A stretch of 64,000 bases of DNA from Microdochium bolleyi (GCA_001566295.1 KQ964264.1:310001-374000); one strand, 5' to 3'. Positions 52,649 to 64,000 are shown, numbered from the stretch's first letter. Program-made: numbers and translations. The notes: generated by a model not told the origin, from the sequence alone.

Positions 52649-53235
52649 GGCTGAGAGTGTGACAGAATGTTTTGTGGTCGAGTACAAGCAAAAAAGACTG
52701 AGAAACTCGAAGTGTAGTGGTAGATGACTCGTCTGGGTGTCCGGTTGCGGTTTTGATTTGGACAGCGTGGGAAAAGACCGCGCTGACTCTTTAGTAATGA
52801 CTGTAGGCTTCTTCTACATGAGGGTGCAGAGCCACAGCAAGTAATAAGAATCCGCAGGGCCTTGACCGATTTCTAGCCAAGTGGGCGCCAGAAGATCAAA
52901 GCAGGGGCCCGCCCAACTTCCTTGCACTCCACGTCTTTTTCTGGGCTAGTAAACAAGGTCCATTTTTCCTGTCAGCCGCAAGTCGCTACGTTCACCCCCC
53001 GCCTACTTAGTAGCGAGGTCAACTCCCGCCCCAGCCGGAGAACAATCGGAAACGAACTAATGCACCTAGTTTGCTTGGCTCGTTCTATCCATTGTCAAGT
53101 GCAAGGCCCTAGGCGCTTTCCTGTCACCCGACAGGCACGCCTCCAGTAAAAAGAGAGGATCAAAGCAGTCCATGGTTATTCAGGTAATGTGGATTAAGTG
53201 GAAAGAACATCTGACCCCGCCCCCAATCCATCAAG
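52649..53235. other. Intergenic, about 590 bases
   Basis: Promoter side of the NLR-like gene and 3' side of the next minus-strand gene. Nothing else is seen. Confidence 0.5.
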
Positions 53236-54397
53236 TTACGCCATGTTATATAAAATGCCTACACAGGCGAGGATCGAACCAAACAGTGCGTGGTTCGCAT
53301 TCTTGAACCCTGCTCCCGCATTGCCGGTGTTCGTGCCGCTGGATGGTTGGCTGGTCTCCTGCACCCCAAAATGGGTCGGCGTGCCCGATTCTACTATCTG
53401 CGCGTAGCCCGAGGGCATGCCCGTTGCCACAGCTAAAGAAATAGAAACGGTTCGTGTCTTTGACGTCACCGTGGACGCGGACGAGGGATTGGTGTAAGTG
53501 AAGTCGGGGAAGTTGGAGAATTGAGAGTTATCCACGTCTGACTCGTCGTATTCGTAGTGGCCCGCCTTGTCCTGTACGTTCATGCGACCTGCAGGCACTG
53601 TTTTTATGTCGGCTAGATATCCGTTGATCCACCGTGTTATACATGTTTTGCGATTTCCGGATACCGATTTGACACTGACGGAGAAGGGACAGTCTTTCTG
53701 AGCCACGACCAAAATTAGCACGTGAGTTATGATGATACCTAGGGAGAGGCTAGACACCTACCTCTAGATCAACGACATCTTCGCGAGTTCCTTGACACAC
53801 CCAATTAACTGGTATGTTTAATGCTTTGGGCTGCGCAAACCTCGGTTGGTATGCGTTAAGGCAGTTGTGAAGGTTTCGGATGTCGTTATCCTGCACCCTG
53901 AAGGTACACAGGCAGCTCACGAATTGTTGCGTGTCTTTGTAAGGGCACTTGCGGAAGACAGATTCGAGGTTTGGATCCGTTTGAGTATCCGTTTGAGTAT
54001 TGCAGGCACTGGCCACATTTCGAAGCACATCTTTCGCCGAGATATGGAGCCTTCCATCGTCAGCAACGTTGTAATACGTTAAGTCTTCCTCAAGACTGGA
54101 CGAAGCCATGAAGCCCGGTAGATTGTTGTCAAGATCACCGCCCTTTTCCACTGGAATGATCCAGCTTCCTTTGCTGTTCGCTGTGCTGAGAACACTTCGT
54201 AATGAAGTTCGCTGGGTCACGCACATTGCGAAGTCTTTGAAGTTAGAGGCCTCCGTGCAATCGAATTTGCCGTAATGCGCGCCAGTGACATCGCCGTCGA
54301 GACAGATCGAGCCGGTGTCGATATTGCAGGACAAGCCATGAGAGGAGCAAGTGATAAAGAGAGGCAGGAGCCTGATAATGAGCAGAAGCAACTTCAT
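53236..54397 (-). CDS. Secreted, probably GPI-anchored cysteine-containing protein
   Basis: Exons 54397-53762 and 53697-53236 (64-base intron, GTAGGT donor, TGCTAATT branch, CTCAG acceptor) give 365 residues. The N-terminal signal peptide (MKLLLLIIRLLPLFITCSS) is followed by a cysteine-containing domain of about 200 residues (FDCTEASNFKDFAMCV, KCPYKDTQQFVSCLCTF). A second module carries two cysteines, then a Ser/Thr/Gly-rich stem and a hydrophobic C-terminal tail as in GPI signals (HALFGSILACVGILYNMA). A 12-base direct repeat at about 53978-54001 encodes TQTDTQTD. No known domain is recognised. The layout suggests a cell-wall or plasma-membrane surface protein. Confidence 0.72.
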
Positions 54398-56051
54398 TTT
54401 CGCTTAGAGGTGATCGTCAAATCTGTGACTGGTCAGAGAAGTGCATTTTCGGTCAAGCAGAAGAACGGCGGGCGGGCTCTTTTGAATAGTTTTTGCTCTC
54501 TTGAATTTGCTCGGAAAGCGCCTTGAGACTTGCTACTAAGCGTTCTACCATCGTACCTCAGGATCCGTAGACACTAGCACTGAAATCGATTGGCTTGGAT
54601 TCCATCCGAACATGCGGTGAGCCTTGTCGACGTTTCGAGTTCGGACTTGTTCAACGCCTTGCGAAGCCTGATTGCGAACCAAAGCAACAGGACCGCGCCA
54701 AGCAGGTACGCTGGCGAGTCTGCAAAGGTTTAACGGTCGTGACCTGGGTGCTAACCGTGCGACCGATGGTGTGACACTCAGTCAGCCTGACCCCCTACAT
54801 AAGCGGCCCATGCTCTTCCTGGTTTGATCCAGTACGGGCTACGGAGGTGCGCGAGGCTGACCAACCTTTAGATGGCGCGTTGGCAGCTATGGCCAAGACC
54901 ACCTCCTGCCTTACTAGTGCGACACGCCGTTCAGCTGGTATCTTACTTGCAGGGGGCGGCACGACTTGGACAGAAACCCCGTTTCACGCGACGCCCTGCT
55001 CCTAGACCAATCAGACACAAAGATCTCCGGCCGGTCTCGATGAGCCTCCTCCACGCGCCCCGGCTTGACGCTGACCCTTGGGCGCGCAATAATTAGCTGC
55101 AGGCTCCCCCCAGCGAGGGCACCGCTCAGCCTGCCGCCGCCCACCACCACCTGGCCCACCTGGGCCGCCCTGGTCGCCCGCGTCCGCATCCATGTTGACG
55201 CCACTGCGGCCCGGGCCAGCCCTTGTGTGTGTCGTTGGTCACAGTTACTTAAAAGCACACTCGTTTCAGCTGATTCATACTAAACTAAATTAAGAAAAAA
55301 AAGTACATGGACGCACGTTCTGTCTAAGTAGCCACTCACATTCCCACCCCCTATTTCCGTTTCCGAAGGGTGCCTGGTCCATCTGCGCCCGCGGGCTGCA
55401 TGTTGGGTCGTTACAGGCTCGTATCTGCAGGCGCCGAGATAGCTCCAGTAATTAAGGGTAGATTTCAGGCGGTGGGGCCGGGATACGAACCAATGAGAAA
55501 TCACGTTGTCAGCAGATGAAACACGACCCGGTGACGGCGGAGCGGAACACTTGCCGCCATTGCATGCTGAGGGGCTGGAAGCAGCCGGTGGACGTATTCG
55601 CTCACTTCTCTAGAGACTGTGAGATATAAGACCGGGGAAGAAGGCAGGTAAGATCACAACGTCGTCCGAGACACCACGAGCATTTGTGTTACATGGTCTA
55701 TGTGTGGCCCATCGGCCCCGGCTGGGTCCACAGTCTGGGGTTGCGGGGTGCAGGGCCGGCTCGGCCCCCCGACCCGGCCCGGATCCGGCCCACCTGCCCA
55801 AGATACACGAGTACAGCACAAGACTGCCGTCAGGCCGGCCACACAGTCGTATGGGATGATTCCAATGTCACTACAGGTTTGGCTATCATACATGGCCCAC
55901 ATCAATCGTAACTCCAGTAACACTATCAGAGTATCGCAATTGAGCATGCTCGGTCGTGATCCAGCGCGGACATCTGAATCCTCCAAAAGGTAGAGACGTG
56001 TGACTAGCCTAGGCAGTGCGCAGATGCGTGCACATCTCGGCGGGGACCGCC
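54398..56051. other. Intergenic, about 1.65 kb
   Basis: No supported gene, RNA or repeat. It contains the promoter of the GPI-protein gene and the 3' UTR of the selenium-binding protein gene. Confidence 0.5.
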
Positions 56052-57690
56052 TCAATAGTAGTACGGCTTGTTCGGGTCCGTCAGGTCGAACACGACGGCC
56101 GAGTGGGGCCTGCCGCCGCCGCGGTTCGAGAACTCGGTCAAAAAGTCGATGCTCCTGTTGAAGCTCAGCGAGCCGTCGGTGTTGACATCAATGTACAGCG
56201 CCTTGTAGTCGGCCGGGGTGTTGACGATGCCAATGTCGCCAGTCTGCACAAAGTAGTCGGTCACGACGAGGTGCTTCTGGTCGGGCGTGAGCTTGACGTA
56301 GTGCGGTCCGACGGTGGGCTGCTGCTCCTCCGGGTCGTCGAGACGCTTGACGTTATTGAGATCAGAGATGTCCAGCGCGGCAATGTGGTTGGAGGTCGTC
56401 AGGGTGAAGTAGGCGAAACGGCCGTCCTGTGAGATGTCGGAGCTGTCGAGAGGGGTTAGCGCGGGCATCCAACCAACAACACTCTGGAACAACGTACTAG
56501 ATCGCAATGACGTCCCGAGCCCGGGGGCCGAGGTCGTACAGCAGCTCCGCCACGCCCTGCTTGCCGTTCGGGCCCTTGCGGAAAGGGTAGATGATCCAGA
56601 CCTGGCCCAGGTGCACGGCAGTCGCAAGCGCAGCGGACTCGGGGTTGCCGGGGATGAACTTGACGTCCTGGATGCCGCCACCCTGTTTTTTCGACGCGGT
56701 TAGTGACTGTTATTTCGCCACGAACGAGTCTGGCTAAAAACAGAGAGTAAAAACTCACATCGGGGATCTCAATGGTGCTGATGATCTTGCGGGACGACAA
56801 CTCCCACAGACGCAGCGTGTTGGCGCGCGCGATGCCCAAAGTGGGCTTCAGGATAGTGACGGGCACGACAAAGTCCGAGGTCAGGATAATGTCCCTCTCG
56901 AAGTCGATGCTCAGGCCGTGCGGCGAGAACTGCTCTCCCAGGATATTGAGAGTGCCTTCGACATCCTCGGGCCACTCGTGGATGACATTGAAGTTGGCAT
57001 CGGTCTCGACGAGACGGCCAGGCGAAGTGCCGGCGGCGGCTGGGCCCTGTTAGACTGGAGACTGGGCTGCTTGGTAGTGGGGAACACTTACAGCCCATGT
57101 AGGTGATGAAGAAGCCGCCATCTGGCTTGGCGCGGATCTCGTCCGTGATGGACGACAAGAGAGCACGGTTGCTCTTGAGGAACTGCGGGCGATACGGGTT
57201 CGACGTGTCAAAGTAGAAGGCAGTGTCCTGGAGTTTGAGCAAGGACAGCAGTCCTCCTCCTACCAGGGTCTTGCCATCGAGAGATGGGCCCAAGTGATGG
57301 GGGTCGTTGCCGCTACTGGGGACGTCCGTGACATAGATGAGCTGGCCAAAGGTGTCCTGGAACTCTGTTGTTAGTGGTTGTGGCGATGTTTGCGCTCATG
57401 TATCTTCTTACATCGTCCAAGCTGTAGGTAGCAAGGAAGTCCTTGTGCTTCTTGTCGCCAGCGCCAGCCCAGAAATAGCCAATCTTCTTGGGCTTGATAT
57501 CGCTGGCAGTGAAGGGAGGGCTGTCGAGGGGTGGCATAGGAGCCTGGATGATGGGCAAGGGGGGGATGATGTCATAGAGAGGCTCAGTGACACCGGGAAT
57601 CTTTGGAATTAGTGGTGGCAGGGAGATGCCCAGAGCTTGTACAGATGGTGCGAGCAGCGCAGCCAACAGAAGAGCGGCGTTTGGAGCCAT
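56052..57690 (-). CDS. Secreted 56-kDa selenium-binding protein (SBP56/methanethiol oxidase family)
   Basis: Exons 57690-57412, 57356-57092, 57039-56759, 56682-56498 and 56442-56052 give 466 residues, the usual family length. The N-terminus is a signal peptide (MAPNAALLLAALLAPSVQAL), unlike the cytosolic animal and plant members. Family blocks are clear: TYSLDDDTFGQLIYVTDVPS, HHLGPSLDGKTLVGGG, FFITYMGSAAGTSPGRLVE, SPHGLSIDFERDIILTSDF, SDISQDGRFAYFT and HYVKLTPDQKHLVVTDYF. Members form a beta-propeller and some oxidise methanethiol with metal ions. Export suggests an extracellular or secretory-pathway role in this fungus. All four introns are short with good branch sites (CACTAAC, GCTAACC). 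Confidence 0.9.
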
Positions 57691-59606
57691 GGCGTAAAGA
57701 TGACAATGGGCAGTGAGAAAGTGGAGTGAGCTGTGATGCTGCGGCTATGATAGAAAATGTCTGTAGATCTGGTCGAGCCCGGGGGGCTTTATAGTCGTCG
57801 ACAGAACCTCAAGCACGATCTATTCACACACAACAAATTCATTCTAGCAACGGGAAACCTCAGCTCCGGCATTAGTGGGTATTGTGCCATTGCAACATCG
57901 CATGTCCTCATCGATCTGCCTTTTGCAATATTTGAAGCAGCATCGACTACTGTCAGCCGTTTCCGTAGCGGACAGCAGGTCCGGTGACAAGCTAAACCCC
58001 ACGCTCAAGATTCAGATCAACAAGCCACGCTCGTCCAGAAGCGTCACGATCGACGGTGCCCTGGCGGCGAAGCTAGTCGAATTACAGCTGACAATGGAAA
58101 TTGTCTTATTCTGCTGGCGACGATGGAGTGGCACAGCAGCTGCTGTCTCGGAGTTGAGGTTGACATCACGTAGGACTAATATCGAGTAAACCAATGGCAA
58201 GGCTCGAGCCCTGCATATCCCCCAGGAGAGTGGAACCAGCAGAATAAGCTTGTTAACAAAAGAGGCAGGGTCTGTGCCGATCTCCGCCCGTGTGCTGGCA
58301 CTGCTCATTAAGCTTGTCAGACAAAGATCGGTTGTCTGAATGCAAGTAGAGGCTCTGATTAGTGCTCTGTCGCCATCAAGAGGACTTCAGATTGGCCAGA
58401 CCAGACGGCTGGAGCACCCAAGACTGCAGACCGTGCTTGGGGTTGAGGTTGCTTGACCTAGCGTGCCCTTGCTCCGACCCCGGCTTGAAAACCCAAGACA
58501 TGCTGACGTGACAGGCCCAATAAAGCACACATTGTGACACTTCGGGAGCAGATCGACATTCTCAGCCCGTCTCCAACATTTGTCTGCATTGCCCTCCTCA
58601 ATTGAGGAGCGTCCATACTGTTGGGTGCCCCAAACCGGTGTCATCCTGGTCTTTCGATAGTCGAGTGTTGTCTTGGCACGCTGGGACGCACCGCGCTTTG
58701 GTTGAATTTTGCAAAGGTCTATCCTCTTTAGTCTCGTCGATAAGGCAACTGCCGTCTTTCACCAAAAGGGTGATCCAGGTCTGTAGGCGGGTGGTCCACA
58801 CGGAAGAGAAGCCTTGCCGTCCTGAAAGTAGAGTGTATTCATGTTTCTGATCGACCAAAGCCGTGGGTACCCACGTGCATTCTCTTCGTGCTGGGTGATC
58901 GCTAGGTCCAAATCAGGGGACCATGTCTCAGAGCACCAGGTGATGAGCCTCGACAACTTGTCGTATGGATTGGTGATGCCAAATTTTACACATTGCGCCC
59001 TGCATGGCGTTGACAGCTAAACAAGTGGTTTGCAAACAGTGATAAGTCCCCCAGCACGAACACCTGGGGGATCTTCTACTATGCGAAGGCTTGAGGCTTG
59101 CTGACTGGCCTGACGATGCCGTCCGTGGGGGTTGAGCGTCTGGTGGGATGCCAAGACATTGCGTTATCCTGCCTCCAAACCACGCCACAACAGAGGTGAA
59201 CAGCAAGCGACATTGTCACAACAATGCTTGTACAAAGCCCGTCTAAACACCAAATGGCGTGCGCGAGGGGCTGGATTTCTCTAATCAAGATCGACCACGT
59301 GCAGGAAGCCACAAGGCGCCACGCAATCACGCCTTTCGCGGAAAAATGCAGGAATCATACGGCAGCGTCCAATGGTAGACGGGCCAGACAAAGGCAACGC
59401 CTCGCAAGATTACTTCCATGGAGATTGGATGCAGATCGGCGAGATGCAGCAGAACGATGCTTCGAATGCAGGACAATGGCGATTGGGAGCTGCGTCCCGT
59501 CACTGCATATAAAGATTGACGCCGGAGGCTTGACATGATCCAGATCCTGCGAGGTGCAACACACGCTTTGACTCACTGCTACTGACTTCCACGGCCCAGC
59601 TGCACG
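57691..59606. other. Intergenic between divergent genes, about 1.9 kb
   Basis: Promoters of the selenium-binding protein gene (-) and oxalate decarboxylase (+). Several overlapping minus-strand frames of 70-90 codons around 58390-59330 have no protein character that I recognise. Confidence 0.45.
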
Positions 59607-61127
59607 ATGCGTCTTCCCAGTGCCGCTTCTGCCCTCCTTGCCTTGTCCGGCCTTGTTGCTGCCGCAGTTGTTGAACGCAAGGCGGGCTTCAGTGATGGCC
59701 AACCCATCAGCGCCGATGGCAAAGGAGCTCCTATTCTAGGTACGAGAAGGCCTCGTCCGGGATAACCAATGATGAATGGAACCAACTGACTCTGTCGTAG
59801 GCGGCACCGACAATCACATTGATGTCCAGAACCCGGACAACCTGGGTCAGCAAAGCACCGACAGTGGCGTTGTCCCCAATCTCAAGTGGCGCTTTTCCGA
59901 CTCCAAGAACCGCATCTTCAAGGGTGGCTGGAGCCGCCAGTCAGTCATCACAGACTTGCCCAGCAGCCGTGACATTGCTGGTGCTCAGCAGCATCTGACC
60001 AAGGGTTCCATCCGCGAGCTGCACTGGCACCGAGTGGTAAGACTTGCTGGAATCCCGTTCACCTGCCCAAAGCTGACCGTTTTTTGCTGGCATCCAGGCA
60101 GAATGGGGCTACGTGTACGCTGGCTCTGTCCTTGTGTCTGCCGTCGACCACAACGGAAAATACCAAGTCGCCAAGCTCGAAGTGGGTGATGTCTGGTACT
60201 TCCCGCCAGGCGAAGGCCACACTGTGCAGGGCCTGGACGACGAGAACGAGTTCCTGCTGGTCTTTGACGACGGAGACTTTGATGCCAGAGGGTGCGTATT
60301 CTGTTTTCTACTGCCGTCATACAGAAAGCTGATGTTTCTAGAACCACATTCAACGTGGACGACTGGATCGCTCGCACGCCGCGACACATCCTCGCCAAGA
60401 ACTTTGGACTGCCTGCAGAGGTCTTCTCCAGTGTCCCTGCAACCAACCCTACCATCCAGAACGGCAACATCTCCACGTCGACCGTGACGGGCGGCGCCGG
60501 CGAGCTCTCTGGCAACGCCTCGTTCGTGTATTACGCCAAGGACCATGAGCTCGTAAGCATCCCTGGCGGCGGCGGCACCCTGCGCATCATCGATACCACC
60601 ACGTTTCCTGCCTCCAAGACGATTGCTGCGACCGTGGTGACTTTGTCACCGGGCAGCCTGCGCGAGTTGCACTGGCATCCAAATGTACGTAGCCCTTCGT
60701 TCTGACTTTACAGCCATCGCTAACAGCTCCTGATTGATGTGACAGGCCGAGGAGTGGCTTTACTTTCACAAGGGCAAGGCCCGAGCCACAGTCTTCCTTG
60801 GAACAGGCCTGGCTCGGACGTTCGACTTTGCGGCCGGTGACACCGGAGTCTTCCCTTCGAACAGTGGTAAGTTTGCGGAACCCAATCAACGAGGCACCGC
60901 CACCATCCCATACTGATTGCTCTGTCACAGGTCACTACATTGAGAACATCTCCGAGGACGAGGACCTTGTCTGGATCGAAATCTATAAGAGTGACAGAGT
61001 TCTTGACAATCCCCTTACACAGTGGCTTGCTCTCACCCCCGCAGATCTTGTGGCCCAGGTCCTTCGGATCCCCCTTGATGTTGCGCAGGGCTTAAAGAAG
61101 GATAAGCAGATTTTGGTAAAGGGTTAG
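59607..61127 (+). CDS. Secreted bicupin oxalate decarboxylase
   Basis: Six exons: 59607-59739, 59801-60036, 60098-60291, 60342-60684, 60746-60866 and 60931-61127, 407 residues. A signal peptide (MRLPSAASALLALSGLVAAA) leads to two cupin domains. Cupin 1 has GSIRELHWHRVAEWGYVYAG and FPPGEGHTVQG. Cupin 2 has GSLRELHWHPNAEEWLYFHKG and FPSNSGHYIEN. These are the His-rich Mn-binding motifs of oxalate decarboxylases, with intron positions dividing the motifs. The enzyme converts oxalate to formate and CO2, usually outside the cell or in the wall, and protects the fungus from its own or plant oxalate. An oxalate oxidase-like activity cannot be excluded from sequence alone. Confidence 0.93.
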
Positions 61128-61723
61128 GCTCGGGCAAGGACGGGCGGAGGCCACAGGCGATTTCTACAAGAAGGAATCCTTCTGCGGTTGAGATTCACGC
61201 GAGAAATGCGGCTGTATTCAGCGGAAGTCGTGCCAATTCCGATACTATGGGTGTGCTCCTGGTGAGGGAGCTCAGCTTGCATGTTGGCTTTTGGAACTAT
61301 TCCCCAACCACTTGTCTTTATTGGACATCTGGAGCAAGAAAGCCGCCCTGGCCTCTAATTCTGCTAGATCTGACGATGCTTGTGGGAGAAGGGATTTCTA
61401 ATATTGGACACGTGTATAGCCGTCTTCCCTCGGCGAAAACAGATGCATGAGGTAGTCTTTTCCGGTTTTAACCAGTCTCTGTCTTCTCAAACATACACCG
61501 ACCACCCACAATGGCGAGCGGCACAATCCACAGAATCACTCTCTTCAAGATCTCTAGCGAGGATAAGTAGGCCAAGCTCCTACGAGGCACCGAAAGTTGC
61601 TCCAACGTAGGGGAAACAATGTGGTCGGGTAGGCCAGTAACAGTGCGAAGTGGGCTCACTTCAAACGGGGCTGTTGGCATAAATGTATGGTGAAATCATG
61701 AGGACGGTTCTGATGAGATAGAA
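61128..61723. other. Intergenic between convergent genes, about 600 bases
   Basis: This holds the 3' UTRs of the oxalate decarboxylase (+) and the NRPS-like gene (-). Nothing else is seen. Confidence 0.5.
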
Positions 61724-64000
61724 CTATATCACGTGCTCTTGTGTGAGAAGCCGCCACGCCTCCTCCAACAAAATTCCAGGACTAGCTTCAGCATCAACGG
61801 GGAGTACGTCACACTCGCTGTCCGCCGCCGGCTCGTATGTTAGCACCTGGCTCTTCACCAGGCTTTCGGGCATGTAATGCCCCGGGCGGCTACTGATGCG
61901 CTTCGCCAGCAGCTCCGGGCCGCACTGGAGATCGAGGAAGATCACGCGGGCGACGTCGCCCACCTGCGCACGCAGCGCGTCGCGGTATGAACGGCGAAGT
62001 GCCGAGCAGCTGACCACGGCGGAGTCAAAACCGAGCTCGACGACGGACTCGATGGCGCGCCGGCCCACGCGCTGCAGCCACGACGCGCGGTCCGCATCGC
62101 TCAGAGCCTGGCCAGAAGCCATCTTCTCGATGTGGCTACGTGTGTGCAGCGAGTCGCCCTCTATGAACGGGCTCTGGAGCTTGTGGGCCAGCGTGGAGCC
62201 CAGAGTCGATTTGCCGCTCCCACATGGCCCTGCGACAATGACAATCGTCTTTGGATGGGCTTCGCCTCTAAGGGCAGACGGCTTGGCCCAGGCCCCAGTC
62301 ATGAAATGCGACACGAAGCGGATCACAAAGTCTGTGTTCAGGACGGGAGCATCCGCAAGGGCCGGCGCCAGTGAGCAGGCAACGTCAGTGGAATATCTCT
62401 TGGAAGGGCCGAACACGTCCTTATCGTACTTGGAGGCGAAGAAGTCGACCAGCTTGATCGGTGGGTTGGCAACAGGATCCGGGTCCGAGTTGCGAAGGCG
62501 GCGAACCCACTCCCGCGGCTCGACCTCCTCGAATTGCAGGCCGGCCTGTCTCAAGGCCGGTAGCAGGTCCGCCGTCCAGTCAAAAGTCTTCGGGTTGGCT
62601 ACGTGTGCAAAGACACTCCCTGCGTCGGACAGGGATATCTGGGCGATCGACTCTGCCGTCGTGTCCACTGGAAGCCACGAGGGCGTCTCGCGCAGCCGGG
62701 GCAGCGCGCCGATCGTCGTCGCCGCTTGCAGCATCATGGTGATGGCCTCAGTGCTGTTCCACACTCCGTGCTTGGTGTCTGCCACGACCTGGCCCACGCG
62801 GAGCACGCGGGCTGTGACTCCGCTCGCCGCGGCCTGGGTGCAGAGGTGCTCGGCGACAGACTTGGACTGCGCGTAGCCCATGCCCTGCGCCCACTCGAGC
62901 TCGGGCAGGCTCTCGGGCACCGGGTCGACGGTGGCCCGGGAGACGGAGCTCACCGAGGAGCAGAAATTGAAGCTAGCTGGGGGCAAGGTGCGGCCGCTGA
63001 CGTTTCTCGTGCTTACGCACAGTGAAATGAGGTTTGCGACACCCGCAATGTTGCTCTGCTCGAAGCTGGACAGACGCATGTTGAAATTGACCGACCAGGC
63101 GCAGTGGATGACGGAGCCGAGGCTGGCCGTCACTTCGCGAAGTTTTTCGGCAGACAGACCGAGATCCTCGCGGGACAAGTCAGAGGGTAGACTGAAGATC
63201 TTTCTCCGCTGTGGGAGAGAGAGTCCGTGATAGACGCGGCGCTGGAGCATCGAGGACCTCACGCGGCTGGCGGCATCATCGTCTGACTTAGCACGCACGA
63301 GGCAGTATACCTTGTCCACGGTCTGGTCTGTCACCAGCTTGGCGAGAACGTGAGCGCCAAGGGAGCCTGTCGCGCCCGTGAGGACGACGGAAATTGCTGG
63401 AGCTCCAGCAGCGGTTGAGGGCTTCCTGCTGTACTTGTTGATGAGGTTCCGCATTTCGTCCTCGATGGCTCCGTCTTGCTCGGTCTCTTGATTGTCCGAC
63501 AGGGCGAAAAGGTACTTGCTCAGCTGCCCGACTGAAGGGTGATCAAAGACTACTGTCTGACTGAGTCGGTGACCGCCGACGTCTACAGTCTTGATTATGT
63601 CGCTCCGCATCTGTGTCGCCTGGAGAGAGTCAAGCCCGAGGAGGAAGAAGTCGGTATGGTCATCGTAGGTCATCGCCTTGCCAAGTGCCTGGCCCAGCGA
63701 CTGTCGTACGAAACGACGTAGCTCTGCCGAGCCTAGCTTGCGCAAGTCCTCGGCACCGGCACGCTCGGCCCTGTCGTATATCTCGGCAATGTCGTCCGCG
63801 TACGTCTTGTAGAACGCTTGGCGGATGACGCTACCCTTGTCGGTGCGAGGATAGTCGCACCCCACAGGGAGGATCTTGACCATAGGCTTGGTGATTCGGG
63901 CATACGCCTCGACATCACGACAGGCAGACTCGACAGCAGGCCAGACGATCTCCAGGATCTCACCGTCTGTTTTTCCCTCCAGGCACTGAGCGGGGACGAT
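61724..64000 (-). CDS. NRPS-like adenylate-forming reductase fused to a gluconokinase-like domain (5' part outside the window)
   Basis: The frame is open from the window edge (64000) to the TGA at 61724-61726, 758 residues with no intron. It begins at the C-terminal end of an adenylation domain (MVKILPVGCDYPRTDKGSVIR). A thiolation domain follows with its phosphopantetheine serine in FLLGLDSLQATQMR (about 63640). Then comes a thioester reductase domain: NAD(P)-binding GATGSLGAHVL (about 63370) and catalytic YAQSK near 62870. The last 175 residues (62251-61727) are a gluconokinase-like P-loop kinase: GPCGSGKSTLG, EGDSLHTRSHIEKMASG, SCSALRRSYRDALR and RPGHYMPESLVKSQ. A-T-R enzymes activate a carboxylic acid and release it as aldehyde or alcohol. 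The kinase could phosphorylate a hydroxyl substrate or product. No stop or splice signal separates the two parts. Confidence 0.88.
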   Translation of the reverse strand: MVPAQCLEGKTDGEILEIVWPAVESACRDVEAYARITKPMVKILPVGCDYPRTDKGSVIRQAFYKTYADDIAEIYDRAERAGAEDLRKLGSAELRRFVRQSLGQALGKAMTYDDHTDFFLLGLDSLQATQMRSDIIKTVDVGGHRLSQTVVFDHPSVGQLSKYLFALSDNQETEQDGAIEDEMRNLINKYSRKPSTAAGAPAISVVLTGATGSLGAHVLAKLVTDQTVDKVYCLVRAKSDDDAASRVRSSMLQRRVYHGLSLPQRRKIFSLPSDLSREDLGLSAEKLREVTASLGSVIHCAWSVNFNMRLSSFEQSNIAGVANLISLCVSTRNVSGRTLPPASFNFCSSVSSVSRATVDPVPESLPELEWAQGMGYAQSKSVAEHLCTQAAASGVTARVLRVGQVVADTKHGVWNSTEAITMMLQAATTIGALPRLRETPSWLPVDTTAESIAQISLSDAGSVFAHVANPKTFDWTADLLPALRQAGLQFEEVEPREWVRRLRNSDPDPVANPPIKLVDFFASKYDKDVFGPSKRYSTDVACSLAPALADAPVLNTDFVIRFVSHFMTGAWAKPSALRGEAHPKTIVIVAGPCGSGKSTLGSTLAHKLQSPFIEGDSLHTRSHIEKMASGQALSDADRASWLQRVGRRAIESVVELGFDSAVVSCSALRRSYRDALRAQVGDVARVIFLDLQCGPELLAKRISSRPGHYMPESLVKSQVLTYEPAADSECDVLPVDAEASPGILLEEAWRLLTQEHVI

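Noticed and set aside
1..64000. tRNA, rRNA or CRISPR elements
   Set aside because: I looked for T-loop (GGTTCGAATCC-like) motifs, rRNA cores and regularly spaced direct repeats and saw none. This was by eye only and could miss a diverged or intron-containing tRNA.

Overview
The window is nuclear DNA of a filamentous ascomycete, most likely a Sordariomycete. Coding regions are GC-rich and genes carry short GT-AG introns with CTAAC/CTGAC-type branch sites. The gene content is typical of these fungi: TORC2 HbrB, the PtaB adhesion regulator, ATG8, HET-domain and NACHT-ankyrin proteins, secreted and GPI-anchored proteins, an NRPS-like reductase and oxalate decarboxylase. I see no CRISPR array, rRNA, tRNA or intact transposon. 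All exon boundaries were derived by hand from splice consensus, frame continuity and family similarity recalled from memory.

Layout. 1-25 kb is mainly housekeeping: partial HbrB (+), a five-exon ptaB (+), two small secreted proteins (9.2-12.5 kb), a cytochrome b5-domain protein (+), a histidine phosphatase (+), BET4 (-), an AMA1-like APC/C activator (+) and ATG8 (+). 26-36 kb holds a secreted M14 carboxypeptidase (+), argininosuccinate synthase ARG1 (-) split into 24 exons, a sulfite oxidase-like molybdoenzyme (-) and an MFS sugar transporter (-). 36.7-52.7 kb is an accessory stretch with two HET-domain proteins, a DUF2306 membrane protein, a CaiB/BaiF CoA-transferase, a small secreted protein and an NLR-like protein (membrane segment, lipase-like domain, NACHT, ankyrins). 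53-64 kb holds a GPI-anchored cysteine-containing protein, a secreted selenium-binding protein, a secreted bicupin oxalate decarboxylase and the 3' part of an NRPS-like reductase ending in a gluconokinase-like domain.

The outstanding observation is the AMA1-like gene at 21117-23050. It has one intact frame from an N-terminal C-box to the C-terminal Ile-Arg tail, with no frameshift, broken only by three in-frame stops. All three are TAG, and each can lie in the loop of a potential hairpin. A-to-I editing (UAG to UIG, read as Trp UGG) is known in sexual tissue of Sordariomycetes, so this looks like a meiotic gene switched on by RNA editing rather than a dead gene. The second most interesting item is the reductase-gluconokinase fusion at the right edge.
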